Assembly (NCBI GenBank): GCA_050742535.1
Contig: JBOGIQ010000007.1
Coordinates: 1-53,323 of the forward strand
Reading direction: 5' to 3'
DNA: 53,323 bases
From: Gp6-AA40 sp050742535
Lineage (GTDB): Bacteria; Acidobacteriota; Vicinamibacteria; Vicinamibacterales; UBA2999
Part shown: one piece after another, positions 30,193-38,473 of the stretch
Layout: the number at the start of each line of letters is the position of its first letter
How positions within the stretch are numbered: position 1 is the first letter of the stretch
Position numbers and translations under genes: made by a program
The notes under the pieces: generated by a model
Seen by the model: the letters and a program-made list of their open reading frames with translations, nothing else
What the model was told of the DNA's origin: nothing
The model's database searches: none

Positions 30193-30840
30193 CTAGAGGA
30201 GCCGTTTGATTTCGCGATCGAACTGCTCGAGGCTGCGAATTCCGGACTGCTTCTTGGCGATCTTTCCGTCGCGGCCGATGATCACCGTCACCGGCACGCC
30301 CCACATCGGTCCGTATGCTTCCTGAACGTTCTCATGGCCCGCGCCGACCAGCACTGGATAATTCATCTGGTACTTCGCGGCGTACTCCCTGAGGTCTGCG
30401 GGTTTGTCGTCGATCGAGAATCCGAGCACGACGATGTCGTTCTTGTACTGGTTCTGCAGAGCAATCAGATCGGGGATCTCTTCCTTGCACGGGTGACACC
30501 ACGTGGCCCAGAAGTTCAGCAGGATGATCTTTCCCCTGAACGAGGCGAGGCGGACATCGGCGCCGTTCATGTCCTTCAGCGTGTAATCGAGCGGCGCGGC
30601 TTTTCCGACCGATTTCGAGTCCTCCAGCTCGTCGGCGGCGATGAGCGACGAGAGGTCCTCGTCCGGTGGCGGTTCCGAGAGATCGGACGCACCCCAGAGC
30701 AGCCCCAACGCGAGCGCCACCGAGCCCATGGCGATCCACGCCGCGCGCCGCGACAGCCGCGGCTCGGGTGGGCCGGGCGCGGCGGGCTCAGTTGATTCCG
30801 AAGTCGGCGTCGTCTCGGGTGTCGGCTGCTGTTCGTCCAT
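30193..30840 (-). CDS. TlpA-like membrane-anchored thioredoxin
   Basis: The protein has 215 residues from ATG 30840. A proline/threonine-rich cytoplasmic segment (1-32) precedes one membrane helix (about 33-50, AAWIAMGSVALALGLLWGAS). The periplasmic thioredoxin domain starts near 75 (APLDYTLKDMNGADVRLASF) and contains the redox motif WATWCHPCKEEIPDL (CHPC) and the cis-Pro region MWGVPVTVIIGRDGKI. Such proteins reduce disulfides in the periplasm, for example during cytochrome c maturation. The upstream region carries a 9-bp minisatellite. Confidence 0.92.
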   Translation of the reverse strand: MDEQQPTPETTPTSESTEPAAPGPPEPRLSRRAAWIAMGSVALALGLLWGASDLSEPPPDEDLSSLIAADELEDSKSVGKAAPLDYTLKDMNGADVRLASFRGKIILLNFWATWCHPCKEEIPDLIALQNQYKNDIVVLGFSIDDKPADLREYAAKYQMNYPVLVGAGHENVQEAYGPMWGVPVTVIIGRDGKIAKKQSGIRSLEQFDREIKRLL

Positions 30841-30849
30841 GGCTCACTT

Positions 30850-30884
30850 TTCCACTTCTTCCACTTCTTCCACTTTTCCACTTC
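30850..30884. repeat. 9-bp minisatellite (TTCCACTTC)n upstream of the TlpA-like gene
   Basis: Three full units (TTCCACTTC at 30850 and 30859, TTCCACTTT at 30868) plus a partial copy fill the gap between the anti-sigma stop and the TlpA-like start. On the transcribed strand it is purine-rich (GAAGTGGAA), so it could serve as a ribosome standby site. Confidence 0.8.
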
Positions 30885-30885
30885 A

Positions 30886-31650
30886 TCAACGCGCTTCTTC
30901 CCTCACGTAGCGCGCGGCGACCGTCATCTCGCCAGCCGCGACCGGCCACACCAGCACGTAGGTCCGCCGTCCTGCCATCCAGATGCGCGAGCGGTGTCCG
31001 AGCGACACCAGATCGGCGGCCGGACGGGTGACGCCATCCAGCACAAAGAGTGACACATCGTGTCCGCCGACGTCGTACATGATGTGCGGAATGGACCCGT
31101 CCGCATACAGGCACCGGCGGGCACCTCTCAAACGGACCCCATTGGCGCTCGACGACGGCGGGACGTGCAGGTCCCACCCATAGTCGGTCTGGAGCATCTG
31201 TTCGACGCGTCGGGCGTCGGCGTCCGATGACGCGTTCTTCGCGAAGAAGCGGAAGCATTTCGCGTGGTCGGCGGTGAGCTGCGCCGCCAGGACCGTGTCC
31301 GACCGGTGTGTGGCGAGAGAGAACAGCAGGAATCCAACGACGAGCGTCATGACGGCGGTCAGCGGGGCGAAGCGCCTCGACGAGAACACGGATGGCGCGG
31401 ATGCCTGGGCGTGTTCGCGAGCAAGCGCCTCGCAGCGCGTGCGAAGACCTGGCGGGAGCGGGATATCCGTCAGACGGTGCGCCTGTTCGCGAACGATCGC
31501 CCGGGCTCCGCTCTCGTGCGTCGCGGCCGTGCGGCATGGCGGGCAGGCGTTCAGATGCCGCGCGACGTCAGCCTGCTCGCCCGCCGGGAGCTCGTTGTCG
31601 ACGTACGAACTGAGGCGTTCAGCTGTGCGGCGACAGTCGTCGTTCATCAT
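30886..31650 (-). CDS. Anti-sigma factor with zinc-finger (zf-HC2) domain
   Basis: The protein has 254 residues from ATG 31650 or the adjacent ATG 31647, overlapping the sigma gene stop. The N-terminal zf-HC2 motif reads RRTAERLSSYVDNELPAGEQ then ADVARHLNACPPCRTAATHE (His-x3-Cys-x2-Cys). One membrane helix follows (about 93-111, LTAVMTLVVGFLLFSLAT). The C-terminal periplasmic region has two isolated cysteines (AKCFRFF; RRCLYADG). It should hold the upstream-encoded ECF sigma factor inactive at the membrane; a redox signal through the zinc site or the periplasmic cysteines is possible. Confidence 0.9.
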   Translation of the reverse strand: MMNDDCRRTAERLSSYVDNELPAGEQADVARHLNACPPCRTAATHESGARAIVREQAHRLTDIPLPPGLRTRCEALAREHAQASAPSVFSSRRFAPLTAVMTLVVGFLLFSLATHRSDTVLAAQLTADHAKCFRFFAKNASSDADARRVEQMLQTDYGWDLHVPPSSSANGVRLRGARRCLYADGSIPHIMYDVGGHDVSLFVLDGVTRPAADLVSLGHRSRIWMAGRRTYVLVWPVAAGEMTVAARYVREEAR

Positions 31651-32219
31651 CGTGTAAGACGCCCCTCGGCGTCGGCCTGGCCCCGCGACAGGCTGAGCCG
31701 TTCGTACAGGAGGCGGCGGCCTCGTGAAATCCTCGACATGACCGTTCCAATCGGTATGCCGACCATCTCGGCAATCTCCGCATAGGTGAACTCTTCCACA
31801 TCGCGCAGCCACACCGCCTCGCGGAATGCCTCAGGCAGCGTCTCGAGCGCGGCCTGCAGATCATCGCGCACCGTGGCGCGCAGCAGAATCTGCTCCGGGG
31901 TGTCGAGTGCGGCCGGACCGTCGCCGCCGGACGCCGCCTCTTCCACCCGCGGACTGTCGATATCCACGGCCTCCCGCGCCGCGTCGCGGCGGCGGTTCCG
32001 CCACGTGTTCAGCAGGATCGTGTACAGCCACGCCTTCAGGTTCGTTCCTGGCGTGAAGCGGTCCGAAAACCGCAGTGCCTTCACGAACGTGTCCTGCACC
32101 AGATCTTCGGCGTCCGCGGCGTTCCGCGTCAGCCGCAGAGCCGTGGCGTAGAGCGGTTCCAGGAACTCCAGCGCACGGGCCGCAACGGTGCCTGTATCAC
32201 CCTCACGGCCGCCAGCCAT
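31647..32219 (-). CDS. ECF sigma-70 family RNA polymerase sigma factor
   Basis: The protein has 190 residues from ATG 32219; the open frame continues upstream but without family similarity. Region 2 reads LEPLYATALRLTRNAADAED then LVQDTFVKALRFSDRFTPGT (DAEDLVQDTF hallmark) and LKAWLYTILLNTWRNRRRD. Region 4 reads ALETLPEAFREAVWLRDVEE then FTYAEIAEMVGIPIGTVMSR (helix-turn-helix) and ISRGRRLLYERL. It resembles the RpoE/SigR-like class. It is translationally coupled to its anti-sigma factor. The gap to the divergent gene at 32469 is 249 bases and holds no other supported gene. Confidence 0.94.
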   Translation of the reverse strand: MAGGREGDTGTVAARALEFLEPLYATALRLTRNAADAEDLVQDTFVKALRFSDRFTPGTNLKAWLYTILLNTWRNRRRDAAREAVDIDSPRVEEAASGGDGPAALDTPEQILLRATVRDDLQAALETLPEAFREAVWLRDVEEFTYAEIAEMVGIPIGTVMSRISRGRRLLYERLSLSRGQADAEGRLTR

Positions 32220-32468
32220 CGCCCATTCCCATAACCCGCCTGCCCCCTCCGCTATTCCCGGTGTCACCCGGCGCGGCACGTACGCGACACCAAAAGCGGA
32301 CCGGTTGACATACGCCGACGTGTAAAACCGCTGCAACGGGCGCTGGCCTCATCGGTACGTCCTTTGCTCCCGGCGGCCCGATGCGCTCATTGCGGGCGTC
32401 AAAGTGTCAGCAGTAAGATCGCGACTCTTGTCGTACTCCTTCACTCGCCTGATTCTCGAGGAGACATC

Positions 32469-35400
32469 ATGACCATCCGCAGGCGGCTCGGCCTTCCCAC
32501 CGCTGCAGCCCTGGCGGTCCTCACGCTGGCAACATCGGTCGCCGCGCAGACCGCGTATATCCCGTATCACGGGAAGAATCAGGTTCGCTACGACCGGTTC
32601 GAGTGGTGGACGTACGAAACGGAACACTTCGTGATCTACTACTACCCCGAAATCGAGCCGCACCTCGAGCGGATGACCTCGTATGCCGAAAGTGCATACC
32701 AGCATGTCAGCTCCGAGCTGAAGTATGACCTCGCCCACAAGGTTCCGCTGATCCTCTTCCAGACCAGCAGCGAATTCCAGCAGCAGAACGTCGTTCCCGG
32801 CGCCGCCCAGGAGGGCGTCGGCGCGTTCGCCGAACCCATTCGGCAGCGAATCGTCATGCCGATGGACGAACCGCACGACCTGCTCTACCGCCTGATCGTG
32901 CACGAGCTGACCCACCAGTTCGAATACGACATGATCCCGACGTCGCTGGTCCGGCGCGCGGTGCCACTGTGGGTGAACGAGGGGCTGTCGGACTACCTCA
33001 CCGGCCGCTGGAGTTCCCAGGACCTGATGTCGATACGCGACGCCGCGATCGCGGACATCGTTCCGAAGATGACCAAGCTCGAGGGGCCGAGCGAGCTGGG
33101 CGGCCGCATGGTCTACAACCTCGGCCACGCGGTGTTCGAATTCATCGAGGCACGGTGGGGCAAGGAAGGCATCCGGCAGTACCTTTTCAACCTGCGCAAG
33201 GCGGTCATCGGCGGCGGTGAGGAGGCATACCAGGAGTCGTTCCAGATCAGCGCCGACGAATTCGACCAGCAGTTCGACAAGTACCTGAAGGATCGGTTCA
33301 AGGAGTTCCGAGACAAGGAGCGCCCCGCCGACTACGGCCGCAACCTCGCGCCGGATCCCGAACGCACCCGCTTCAGGGGCGCCTACTCCGTCGAGCCGTC
33401 GCCGGCCGGCGAGCTGTTCGCGGTCGCCAGCGGCAACAGCTCCGATCGCGAGATGGACATCATCCTCGTGTCGGCGAAGGACGGGAAGTTTTTCAAGAAC
33501 CTGACGAGCGGCTTCGATTCCGACCGCGGCTTCGAGTACCTGGTCACGCCTGGCGGCCGCTGGGTCACCGTGCCGTGGATGTCATGGTCAGGCAACAACC
33601 TTGCCTATTTCGTGCGCGCAGAGAAGTCGCGGACGCTGATCGTTCAAAACGTCATTGACGAGAGGATCGTGGAGCGCATCGAGATGCGCATGGTCGACGA
33701 TCCGGAATCGCCGGACTTCTCGCCCGACGGACGCCGCGTCGCCTTTGCGGCGCAGCAGGGCGGGACCGGCGACATCTTCATCGTCGATCTCGTCACCAAG
33801 GAAGTGATCAACGTGACGAAGGACGAGTTCGCCGACTCGGCGCCGACCTGGTCGCCGGACGGAAAGTCGCTCGTCTACCTGGCGCGCGTCAGCCAGAACG
33901 AAAAGCTGTTTCGGCTCGATCTGGACACCGGGCGCAAGACGCAGCTCACCTTCGGCACACACGACGACGGCACCGCCAAGTTCATGGACGCCGACACGCT
34001 CCTGTTCGCCTCGACGGCGACCGACCCGACGAAGCCGATCGAACCGGATGTCGCCCGCAACGGCGACGTCTACAACATCTGGACTCTGGACCTGAAGACC
34101 GGCGAGCTGCGCCAGTACACGGACGCGGTGGGCGGCAACCTCTACGCCGTCGTGGTGAACGACGGGGAGGAGCGGACGAGGATCGGATTCGTCAGCTACT
34201 ACAAGGCCAATTACGAGCTGCACCTGCTCGAACGGCGGGAGCCGATCACCAAGGCGGCATCGGCCGACTTCGGAGAGCCGGGCGCGATCATTCCGTTCCA
34301 GGCGCCCCTCAGCCACACCCTGATTGCCGATAACAAAAAGAAGAAGGGCACGTTCGAGAAGATGTTCCTCGACGGCCGCCCGCCGGTGAACGTCGGCGTC
34401 ACCAGCGGCGGCGACATCTTCGGCGGGTCGTCGGTGACCTTCAGCGACGTCCTGGGCGATCAGCAGTTCAGCCTCTACGCGGCGTCGATCTCGCAGTACC
34501 GCACGCTCTCGTTCTCGTATCTGAACCTGGCGCACCGTTTCAACTACGCGCTGCAGGCCTTCTCGCAGACCTCGTTCTTCTACGGCAATCTCGAGAACAT
34601 CCTCTACGACGGCTCCTTCATCGTCGATCGCGATCTGGCGCTGGCCACGCGCACCGTGCGCGGCGGAACGATCTTCGGCATCTGGCCGTTCAATCGCTAC
34701 CGGCGCGCCGAGCTGTTCGGCGGGTTCATGCAGTACCAGGAGGACTTCAACGACCCGAGCCTGGCGGAGGCGTCCGATCAATTCCAGGAGGATCAGTTCG
34801 GCCGCCGGCTGTTCCGCAGCGGCAACTTCCTCCCGCTCGGCGTCAACTTCATCGAGGAGACGACCGTCTTCCGCGAATTCGGGCCGCTGGCCGGCCGGAC
34901 GATGCGCATCGGGTATGAGTTCGCGCCGAAGCTCGGCGACAGCACGCTGTCGCGGCAGACGATCGACGCCGACGTCCGCTACTACCTCCGCATGGGCAGC
35001 AGCGGGCTGCTGGCGCTCCGCGCCCGGGGCTTCCGCAGCTGGGGCGACGCGCCGGATTTCATGTACTTCGGCGGCAACTCCGAAATGCACGGCTACGAAT
35101 ACCTGGAGTTCATCGGCGATCGCGCCGGCTATCTGAACGCGGAGCTGCGCTTCCCGTTCATCGAAGCGATGCTGACGCCGATCGGCGTGCTCGGCGGCAT
35201 CCGCGGCGTGCTCTTCGCCAACATGGGTGGGGCCGGCTTCGGCGAGACGACCGACCCGGCGCGTCAGGGCGGGCGGTTCAAGTGGGCCTCGACGTCAGCG
35301 GAGACCTACACGCCGATCATCGGCTTTTCGACGCTCAACGCGTTTCAGCAGACGCCGATCTTCGGTGAACCAACGGTCATCAACGGACTGCGGCTGGTCG

Positions 35401-35582
35401 ACGCGCGGGCATCCTACGGCATCGGCCTCGAGACGTTTGCGCTCGGGTTCCCCGTGCACTTCGACTGGTCGTGGAGGACGCTGCTGAACAAGGACTGGGA
35501 AGATCTCCGGTTCGCGGCGTTCGGCGGCAGCAGCGCCTTCCGGAAGCCGAAGTTCTCGCTCTGGATCGGATACGACTTCTAA
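32469..35582 (+). CDS. Secreted gluzincin metallopeptidase / TolB propeller / Omp85-type barrel fusion
   Basis: The protein has 1037 residues from ATG 32469 (GAGGA upstream). A signal peptide (1-27) is followed by a peptidase MA-like domain (about 30-300). Its zinc motif is LIVHELTHQFEYDM, with downstream WVNEGLSDYLTGRW giving the third ligand Glu. Residues about 305-590 are WD40/TolB-like propeller repeats (SPDGRRVAFAAQQGG; APTWSPDGKSLVYLARVSQN). From about 660 to the end it is a surface-antigen barrel (RTMRIGYEFAPKLGDSTLSR; FMYFGGNSEMHGYEYLEFIG; C-terminal WIGYDF with terminal Phe). It probably sits in the outer membrane with the protease in the periplasm or outside. Confidence 0.9.
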   Translation: MTIRRRLGLPTAAALAVLTLATSVAAQTAYIPYHGKNQVRYDRFEWWTYETEHFVIYYYPEIEPHLERMTSYAESAYQHVSSELKYDLAHKVPLILFQTSSEFQQQNVVPGAAQEGVGAFAEPIRQRIVMPMDEPHDLLYRLIVHELTHQFEYDMIPTSLVRRAVPLWVNEGLSDYLTGRWSSQDLMSIRDAAIADIVPKMTKLEGPSELGGRMVYNLGHAVFEFIEARWGKEGIRQYLFNLRKAVIGGGEEAYQESFQISADEFDQQFDKYLKDRFKEFRDKERPADYGRNLAPDPERTRFRGAYSVEPSPAGELFAVASGNSSDREMDIILVSAKDGKFFKNLTSGFDSDRGFEYLVTPGGRWVTVPWMSWSGNNLAYFVRAEKSRTLIVQNVIDERIVERIEMRMVDDPESPDFSPDGRRVAFAAQQGGTGDIFIVDLVTKEVINVTKDEFADSAPTWSPDGKSLVYLARVSQNEKLFRLDLDTGRKTQLTFGTHDDGTAKFMDADTLLFASTATDPTKPIEPDVARNGDVYNIWTLDLKTGELRQYTDAVGGNLYAVVVNDGEERTRIGFVSYYKANYELHLLERREPITKAASADFGEPGAIIPFQAPLSHTLIADNKKKKGTFEKMFLDGRPPVNVGVTSGGDIFGGSSVTFSDVLGDQQFSLYAASISQYRTLSFSYLNLAHRFNYALQAFSQTSFFYGNLENILYDGSFIVDRDLALATRTVRGGTIFGIWPFNRYRRAELFGGFMQYQEDFNDPSLAEASDQFQEDQFGRRLFRSGNFLPLGVNFIEETTVFREFGPLAGRTMRIGYEFAPKLGDSTLSRQTIDADVRYYLRMGSSGLLALRARGFRSWGDAPDFMYFGGNSEMHGYEYLEFIGDRAGYLNAELRFPFIEAMLTPIGVLGGIRGVLFANMGGAGFGETTDPARQGGRFKWASTSAETYTPIIGFSTLNAFQQTPIFGEPTVINGLRLVDARASYGIGLETFALGFPVHFDWSWRTLLNKDWEDLRFAAFGGSSAFRKPKFSLWIGYDF

Positions 35583-35668
35583 ACCACGAAGAACACGAAG
35601 AATCGAAGAGCACGAAGAGAAGTTTTTCGTGAGCTTCGATCCTTCGCGGCCTTCGTGGTTCCGTTCTT
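35582..35668. repeat. CACGAAGA-type inverted repeat
   Basis: ACCACGAAGAACACGAAGAA opens the element and CCTTCGTGGTTCCGTTCTTC closes it; the two halves can pair. It fills the gap between convergent genes (35582 and 35675). Related copies lie at 12757, 47993 and the window end. Confidence 0.8.
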
Positions 35669-35674
35669 CGTGCT

Positions 35675-36190
35675 TCAGTTCTGCGGCGCGACGTTCCGCG
35701 TCTTGATCAACCATCTACCGTTGACGCGCACGAGCTCGTCAACGCTCCGCCCCACGGCCGCGACGCGCAGCGGCGTCTCCTGCCCGGCCGGCCCGAACGC
35801 GGTCAGATAGTACGCGTCGACGCGCGCACGATCCCTGTCGATGAAGGTGATCGCATGGTTTGCGGTCATGTGATACATCGGGGCGTTCCGCACGCCCTTC
35901 GCCTCGTTGGCGACCCGGGTCGCGCGCAGGTCCGCGACCATTTTCGTCAGCGCGGCCGTCCCCTTCGTCGCATTCGCGCCGGTGCCGAACTGGCCGTCCG
36001 GCGTATAGACCGCCGCGTACGCCGCCGCGTCGGTCGTATCGAGCGCACGCGTGTAGCGCCACATCAGATCCTCGATCTCCGCGCGATCGCGCACTTCGCG
36101 CATCACCTGGTCGTCGGTCTTCTGAGCCGTGTAGGTCACCGCGGCGCTGAGCACCAGCGCGGCAAGCACACCAAGTCCAAATTTCTGCAT
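35675..36190 (-). CDS. Secreted SnoaL/NTF2-like protein
   Basis: The protein has 171 residues from ATG 36190, preceded by AGGAG. A signal peptide (1-22) precedes an NTF2-like cone fold: REVRDRAEIEDLMWRYTRAL, AAYAAVYTPDGQFGTGANAT, MYHMTANHAITFIDRDRARV then DAYYLTAFGP and VRVNGRWLIKTRNV. The catalytic-type Tyr, Asp and His positions of the steroid isomerase/SnoaL group are partly present (Y46, D54, H108 region). The function is unknown. The signal peptide indicates the periplasm or beyond. Confidence 0.85.
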   Translation of the reverse strand: MQKFGLGVLAALVLSAAVTYTAQKTDDQVMREVRDRAEIEDLMWRYTRALDTTDAAAYAAVYTPDGQFGTGANATKGTAALTKMVADLRATRVANEAKGVRNAPMYHMTANHAITFIDRDRARVDAYYLTAFGPAGQETPLRVAAVGRSVDELVRVNGRWLIKTRNVAPQN

Positions 36191-36208
36191 GTCGGCGCTC
36201 CTGTCTCC

Positions 36209-36236
36209 GGCACCCCTGAAGGGGTGCCCTACGGGG
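36209..36236 (-). repeat. REP-like palindrome (GTAG foot on minus strand)
   Basis: Stem GGCACCCC (36209-36216), loop TGAA (TTCA on minus) and complement GGGGTGCC (36221-36228) are followed by CTAC, the GTAG foot read from the minus strand. It lies between co-directional genes, 19 bases before the NTF2-like start. Confidence 0.8.
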
Positions 36237-36262
36237 CAGCAGCTTAGCAGAACGCTCAGTTT

Positions 36263-37804
36263 CTACTGCTTCTGCAGCCGCAGTTCGCTCTGCACCAGGT
36301 CGATGGCGACGCGGTACGGGGCCAGGAACTTGTGGCCGACGATTCCGCCCAGCTGGAATCCGAGCAGCAGGCTCGGCGCGCGCAGGTTCAGGACGACGAG
36401 GGGGTGATTGCGGTATTCGATGCGGTCGAACTCCAGATCGACGCCGGGCAGCAGGAAGGCGTCGCGATCCCAGCCGGACGTGCCCCACACACGCAGCGGA
36501 ATTCGCCGATACTGCGACGGCGGCAGCTGCTGCGCGATGTCCGAGCTGATCGAGATGACTTCACCGCCCGTGTCGACGACGAAATAGGCCGGATGGCGGT
36601 CGTTGAGCAGACCGCGCACCATCGCCAGCCGGTGAATCCGCATCGGCAGGCGGTGATCAGCCTCGAAGGGCGGCAGCTTGCTGCCGATCGTCAACAGCCG
36701 CTGTCCGTAGTCGATCGTCATCGACAACCCGATCGCGAGCGGCGAGAAGCTTTCGCTTTCCGGCCGCGGCATGCCGCGAAGCGCGGGCGACTTGACGAGG
36801 ACAGGCACGTTCCGCACCTGCAGCGTGCCGAGGTCCAGCGACTGGATCCGCGCCAGCTGCAGGCCGCGCACGCCAATCTCGCCGACACCGGCGCTGAGGG
36901 TATAGGTCACCGGCCGCACGCGGTGGCGCCGCGCCGAATCCGCCGAGATGATCGTCTCCTCCGATCCGGTGTCGAGGACGAAATCCTGGGCGTTGCTGCC
37001 GTTGATGCGCGCACGAACGATCACCTTGTCGTTGACGATGCGGAACGGCAGCGTGTGCAGCACGGCGCGATCCTCTGCATCGATCTCGACCGGCCGGACG
37101 CCCTTGAACGAGTCGAGGAATTCCACCTGGGCGCGCGCCCACGCCGCCTTGTCGCTGCGATCCTTGTTCGGCAGCAGGTTGATATAGCTGCGCAGCGCGG
37201 CGGCGGCGTCGTCGTAGCGATACATGCGCTCGTAGAGCTCACCCAGCAGCGCGTGGATCTCGCCGTCGCGAGGCGCGGCCGCCGACGCGGCGAGGGCCAT
37301 GTCGAGCGCTTCGTCGAGCTTGCTGATGGTCCCCAGCGAGCGCGCGCGTCCGAACAGGGCGCGCGGCGATTCCGGCGTCCGCTGCGATGCCCGCTGGTAC
37401 GCGGCATCCGCATCGTCGAACCGCCCCGAGGCCCAAAGCGCGTCGCCGTACAAGGAAATGCCCTCGGCGTCCACATCCGGACGCGCGTACAGCAATTCGG
37501 CGGTCTCGCGGGCGGCGGCGAACTCGGCAATCCGCAGCGCCGCGCGAACCTTGCCTTTGCGGGCGCGTGTGGCGAGCGCTGCGTCGCCGGCCTGCGCGGC
37601 GCGATCGAACGCCTCGGCCGCCTCGCGGTAGCGCGATTGCTCGAAGAGCAGGGTTCCGACCTGGTACTGGAGTTCCGCGTCGGCGCCGGTGTCGGCGCGC
37701 AGCACGAACGTCGCGGCCAGAACGAGCGCAGCAATGAGCGCCGCGCGGAGGGGGTTCAGGCCTGCTGGAAAAAGTCGGCGTTCACCGCGATGAAGCTCTT
37801 CCAC
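36263..37804 (-). CDS. TPR protein with two retropepsin-like aspartyl protease domains
   Basis: The protein has 513 residues from ATG 37804. One signal/anchor helix (about 19-35, LRAALIAALVLAATFVL) precedes four or five TPR-like repeats (AELQYQVGTLLFEQSRYREA; RALFGRARSLGTISKLDEAL; IHALLGELYERMYRYDDAAA). Two retropepsin-like domains follow: catalytic DTGSEETIISA (about residues 279-289) and DTGGEVISISS (about 407-417). The C-terminal LLGFQLGGIVGHKFL region is typical of the fold. Each retropepsin lobe is a half-site, so the two could form a pepsin-like dimer within one chain. It overlaps the ferredoxin gene by 49 bases. Confidence 0.88.
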   Translation of the reverse strand: MEELHRGERRLFPAGLNPLRAALIAALVLAATFVLRADTGADAELQYQVGTLLFEQSRYREAAEAFDRAAQAGDAALATRARKGKVRAALRIAEFAAARETAELLYARPDVDAEGISLYGDALWASGRFDDADAAYQRASQRTPESPRALFGRARSLGTISKLDEALDMALAASAAAPRDGEIHALLGELYERMYRYDDAAAALRSYINLLPNKDRSDKAAWARAQVEFLDSFKGVRPVEIDAEDRAVLHTLPFRIVNDKVIVRARINGSNAQDFVLDTGSEETIISADSARRHRVRPVTYTLSAGVGEIGVRGLQLARIQSLDLGTLQVRNVPVLVKSPALRGMPRPESESFSPLAIGLSMTIDYGQRLLTIGSKLPPFEADHRLPMRIHRLAMVRGLLNDRHPAYFVVDTGGEVISISSDIAQQLPPSQYRRIPLRVWGTSGWDRDAFLLPGVDLEFDRIEYRNHPLVVLNLRAPSLLLGFQLGGIVGHKFLAPYRVAIDLVQSELRLQKQ

Positions 37805-38019
37805 TTTTCTGGCGTCTCATCGAGAGCAAAAATCGCTTCCACCGGGCAGGCCGGGACGCATGCGCCACAATCAATGCATTCGTCGGGGTGGATGTAGAGC
37901 ATCTCCGCCGACTGGAATTGCGGCTCGTCCTTCCTGGGGTGGATGCAATCGACAGGGCACACATCGACACACGCAGTGTCCTTGGTGCCAACACATGGTT
38001 CACAGATGATGTAAGCCAA
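37756..38019 (-). CDS. Ferredoxin (7Fe-8S/2[4Fe-4S] FdxA-like)
   Basis: The protein has 87 residues from TTG 38019 (LAYIICEPCVGTKDTACVDV, the conserved start of this family). Cluster motifs are C-x2-C...C-x3-CP in EPCVGTKDTACVDVCPVDCI and C-x2-C-x2-C-x3-CP in HPDECIDCGACVPACPVEAI. It is a small low-potential electron carrier in the cytoplasm. A TATACT box stands 7 nt before the start, predicting a leaderless mRNA. The start codon is 1 base away from that of the divergent gene at 38021. Confidence 0.95.
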   Translation of the reverse strand: MAYIICEPCVGTKDTACVDVCPVDCIHPRKDEPQFQSAEMLYIHPDECIDCGACVPACPVEAIFALDETPEKWKSFIAVNADFFQQA

Positions 38020-38020
38020 G

Positions 38021-38473
38021 GTGCAGAGTATACCCCGCCTCCTTGTTGCCGCCAGTCTCATTGCCGTGCCCGCGCTGGTCAGCGGAGCCGATCGCGTCGC
38101 ATGGCGGGATGCGCCGGAGTACGTCCGACTCATCGCACCTGCAAATCAACGTAAGTCGTATTCGATTTCCGTAACGGAAGCGCCGCTGGTGGACGTTCTG
38201 GCACTGATCACGGCCGATCCCTCGGCAGTCGCGACGCCAGGCGCCTGGCAGCCGCGGAACGAATCGCCCCAGGACGCGTTCGGAACCGCCGGCCTGTACA
38301 ACCGGTGGCTGGCCGCCGCTTTGTACGGCAGCCGGCAGCCCCGCGTCGCGCGCGGCGCCCGCATGGACCGCGGCCGCATCGTCGAAGCGTGGACGCTGGT
38401 CTCCCCTTACCCGTCTGCCGACCTCGCCACGCTGCATCCGGGTACGATGAGGCTTATTCTCAAGGTGCCATGA
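38021..38473 (+). CDS. Hypothetical secreted protein, first gene of the cupredoxin/porin cluster
   Basis: The protein has 150 residues from GTG 38021. A signal peptide (about 1-22, LLVAASLIAVPALVSGA) is visible. The mature part (YVRLIAPANQRKSYSISVTE; APLVDVLALITADPSAVATP; GLYNRWLAAALYGSRQPRVA) matches no family that I recognise. It ends in an ATGA overlap with the porin-like gene, which supports its reality. Its start codon is 1 base from that of the divergent ferredoxin gene, so its promoter must lie inside the ferredoxin gene. Confidence 0.65.
   Translation: MQSIPRLLVAASLIAVPALVSGADRVAWRDAPEYVRLIAPANQRKSYSISVTEAPLVDVLALITADPSAVATPGAWQPRNESPQDAFGTAGLYNRWLAAALYGSRQPRVARGARMDRGRIVEAWTLVSPYPSADLATLHPGTMRLILKVP
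38027..38032 (-). promoter_or_regulatory. -10 element of the ferredoxin gene, predicting a leaderless mRNA
   Basis: TATACT (minus strand, five of six consensus) is 7 nt before TTG 38019. Confidence 0.5.

Noticed and set aside
33588..35090. Minus-strand open frame of 500 codons
   Set aside because: It is antisense to the barrel part of the metallopeptidase fusion and has no family features.
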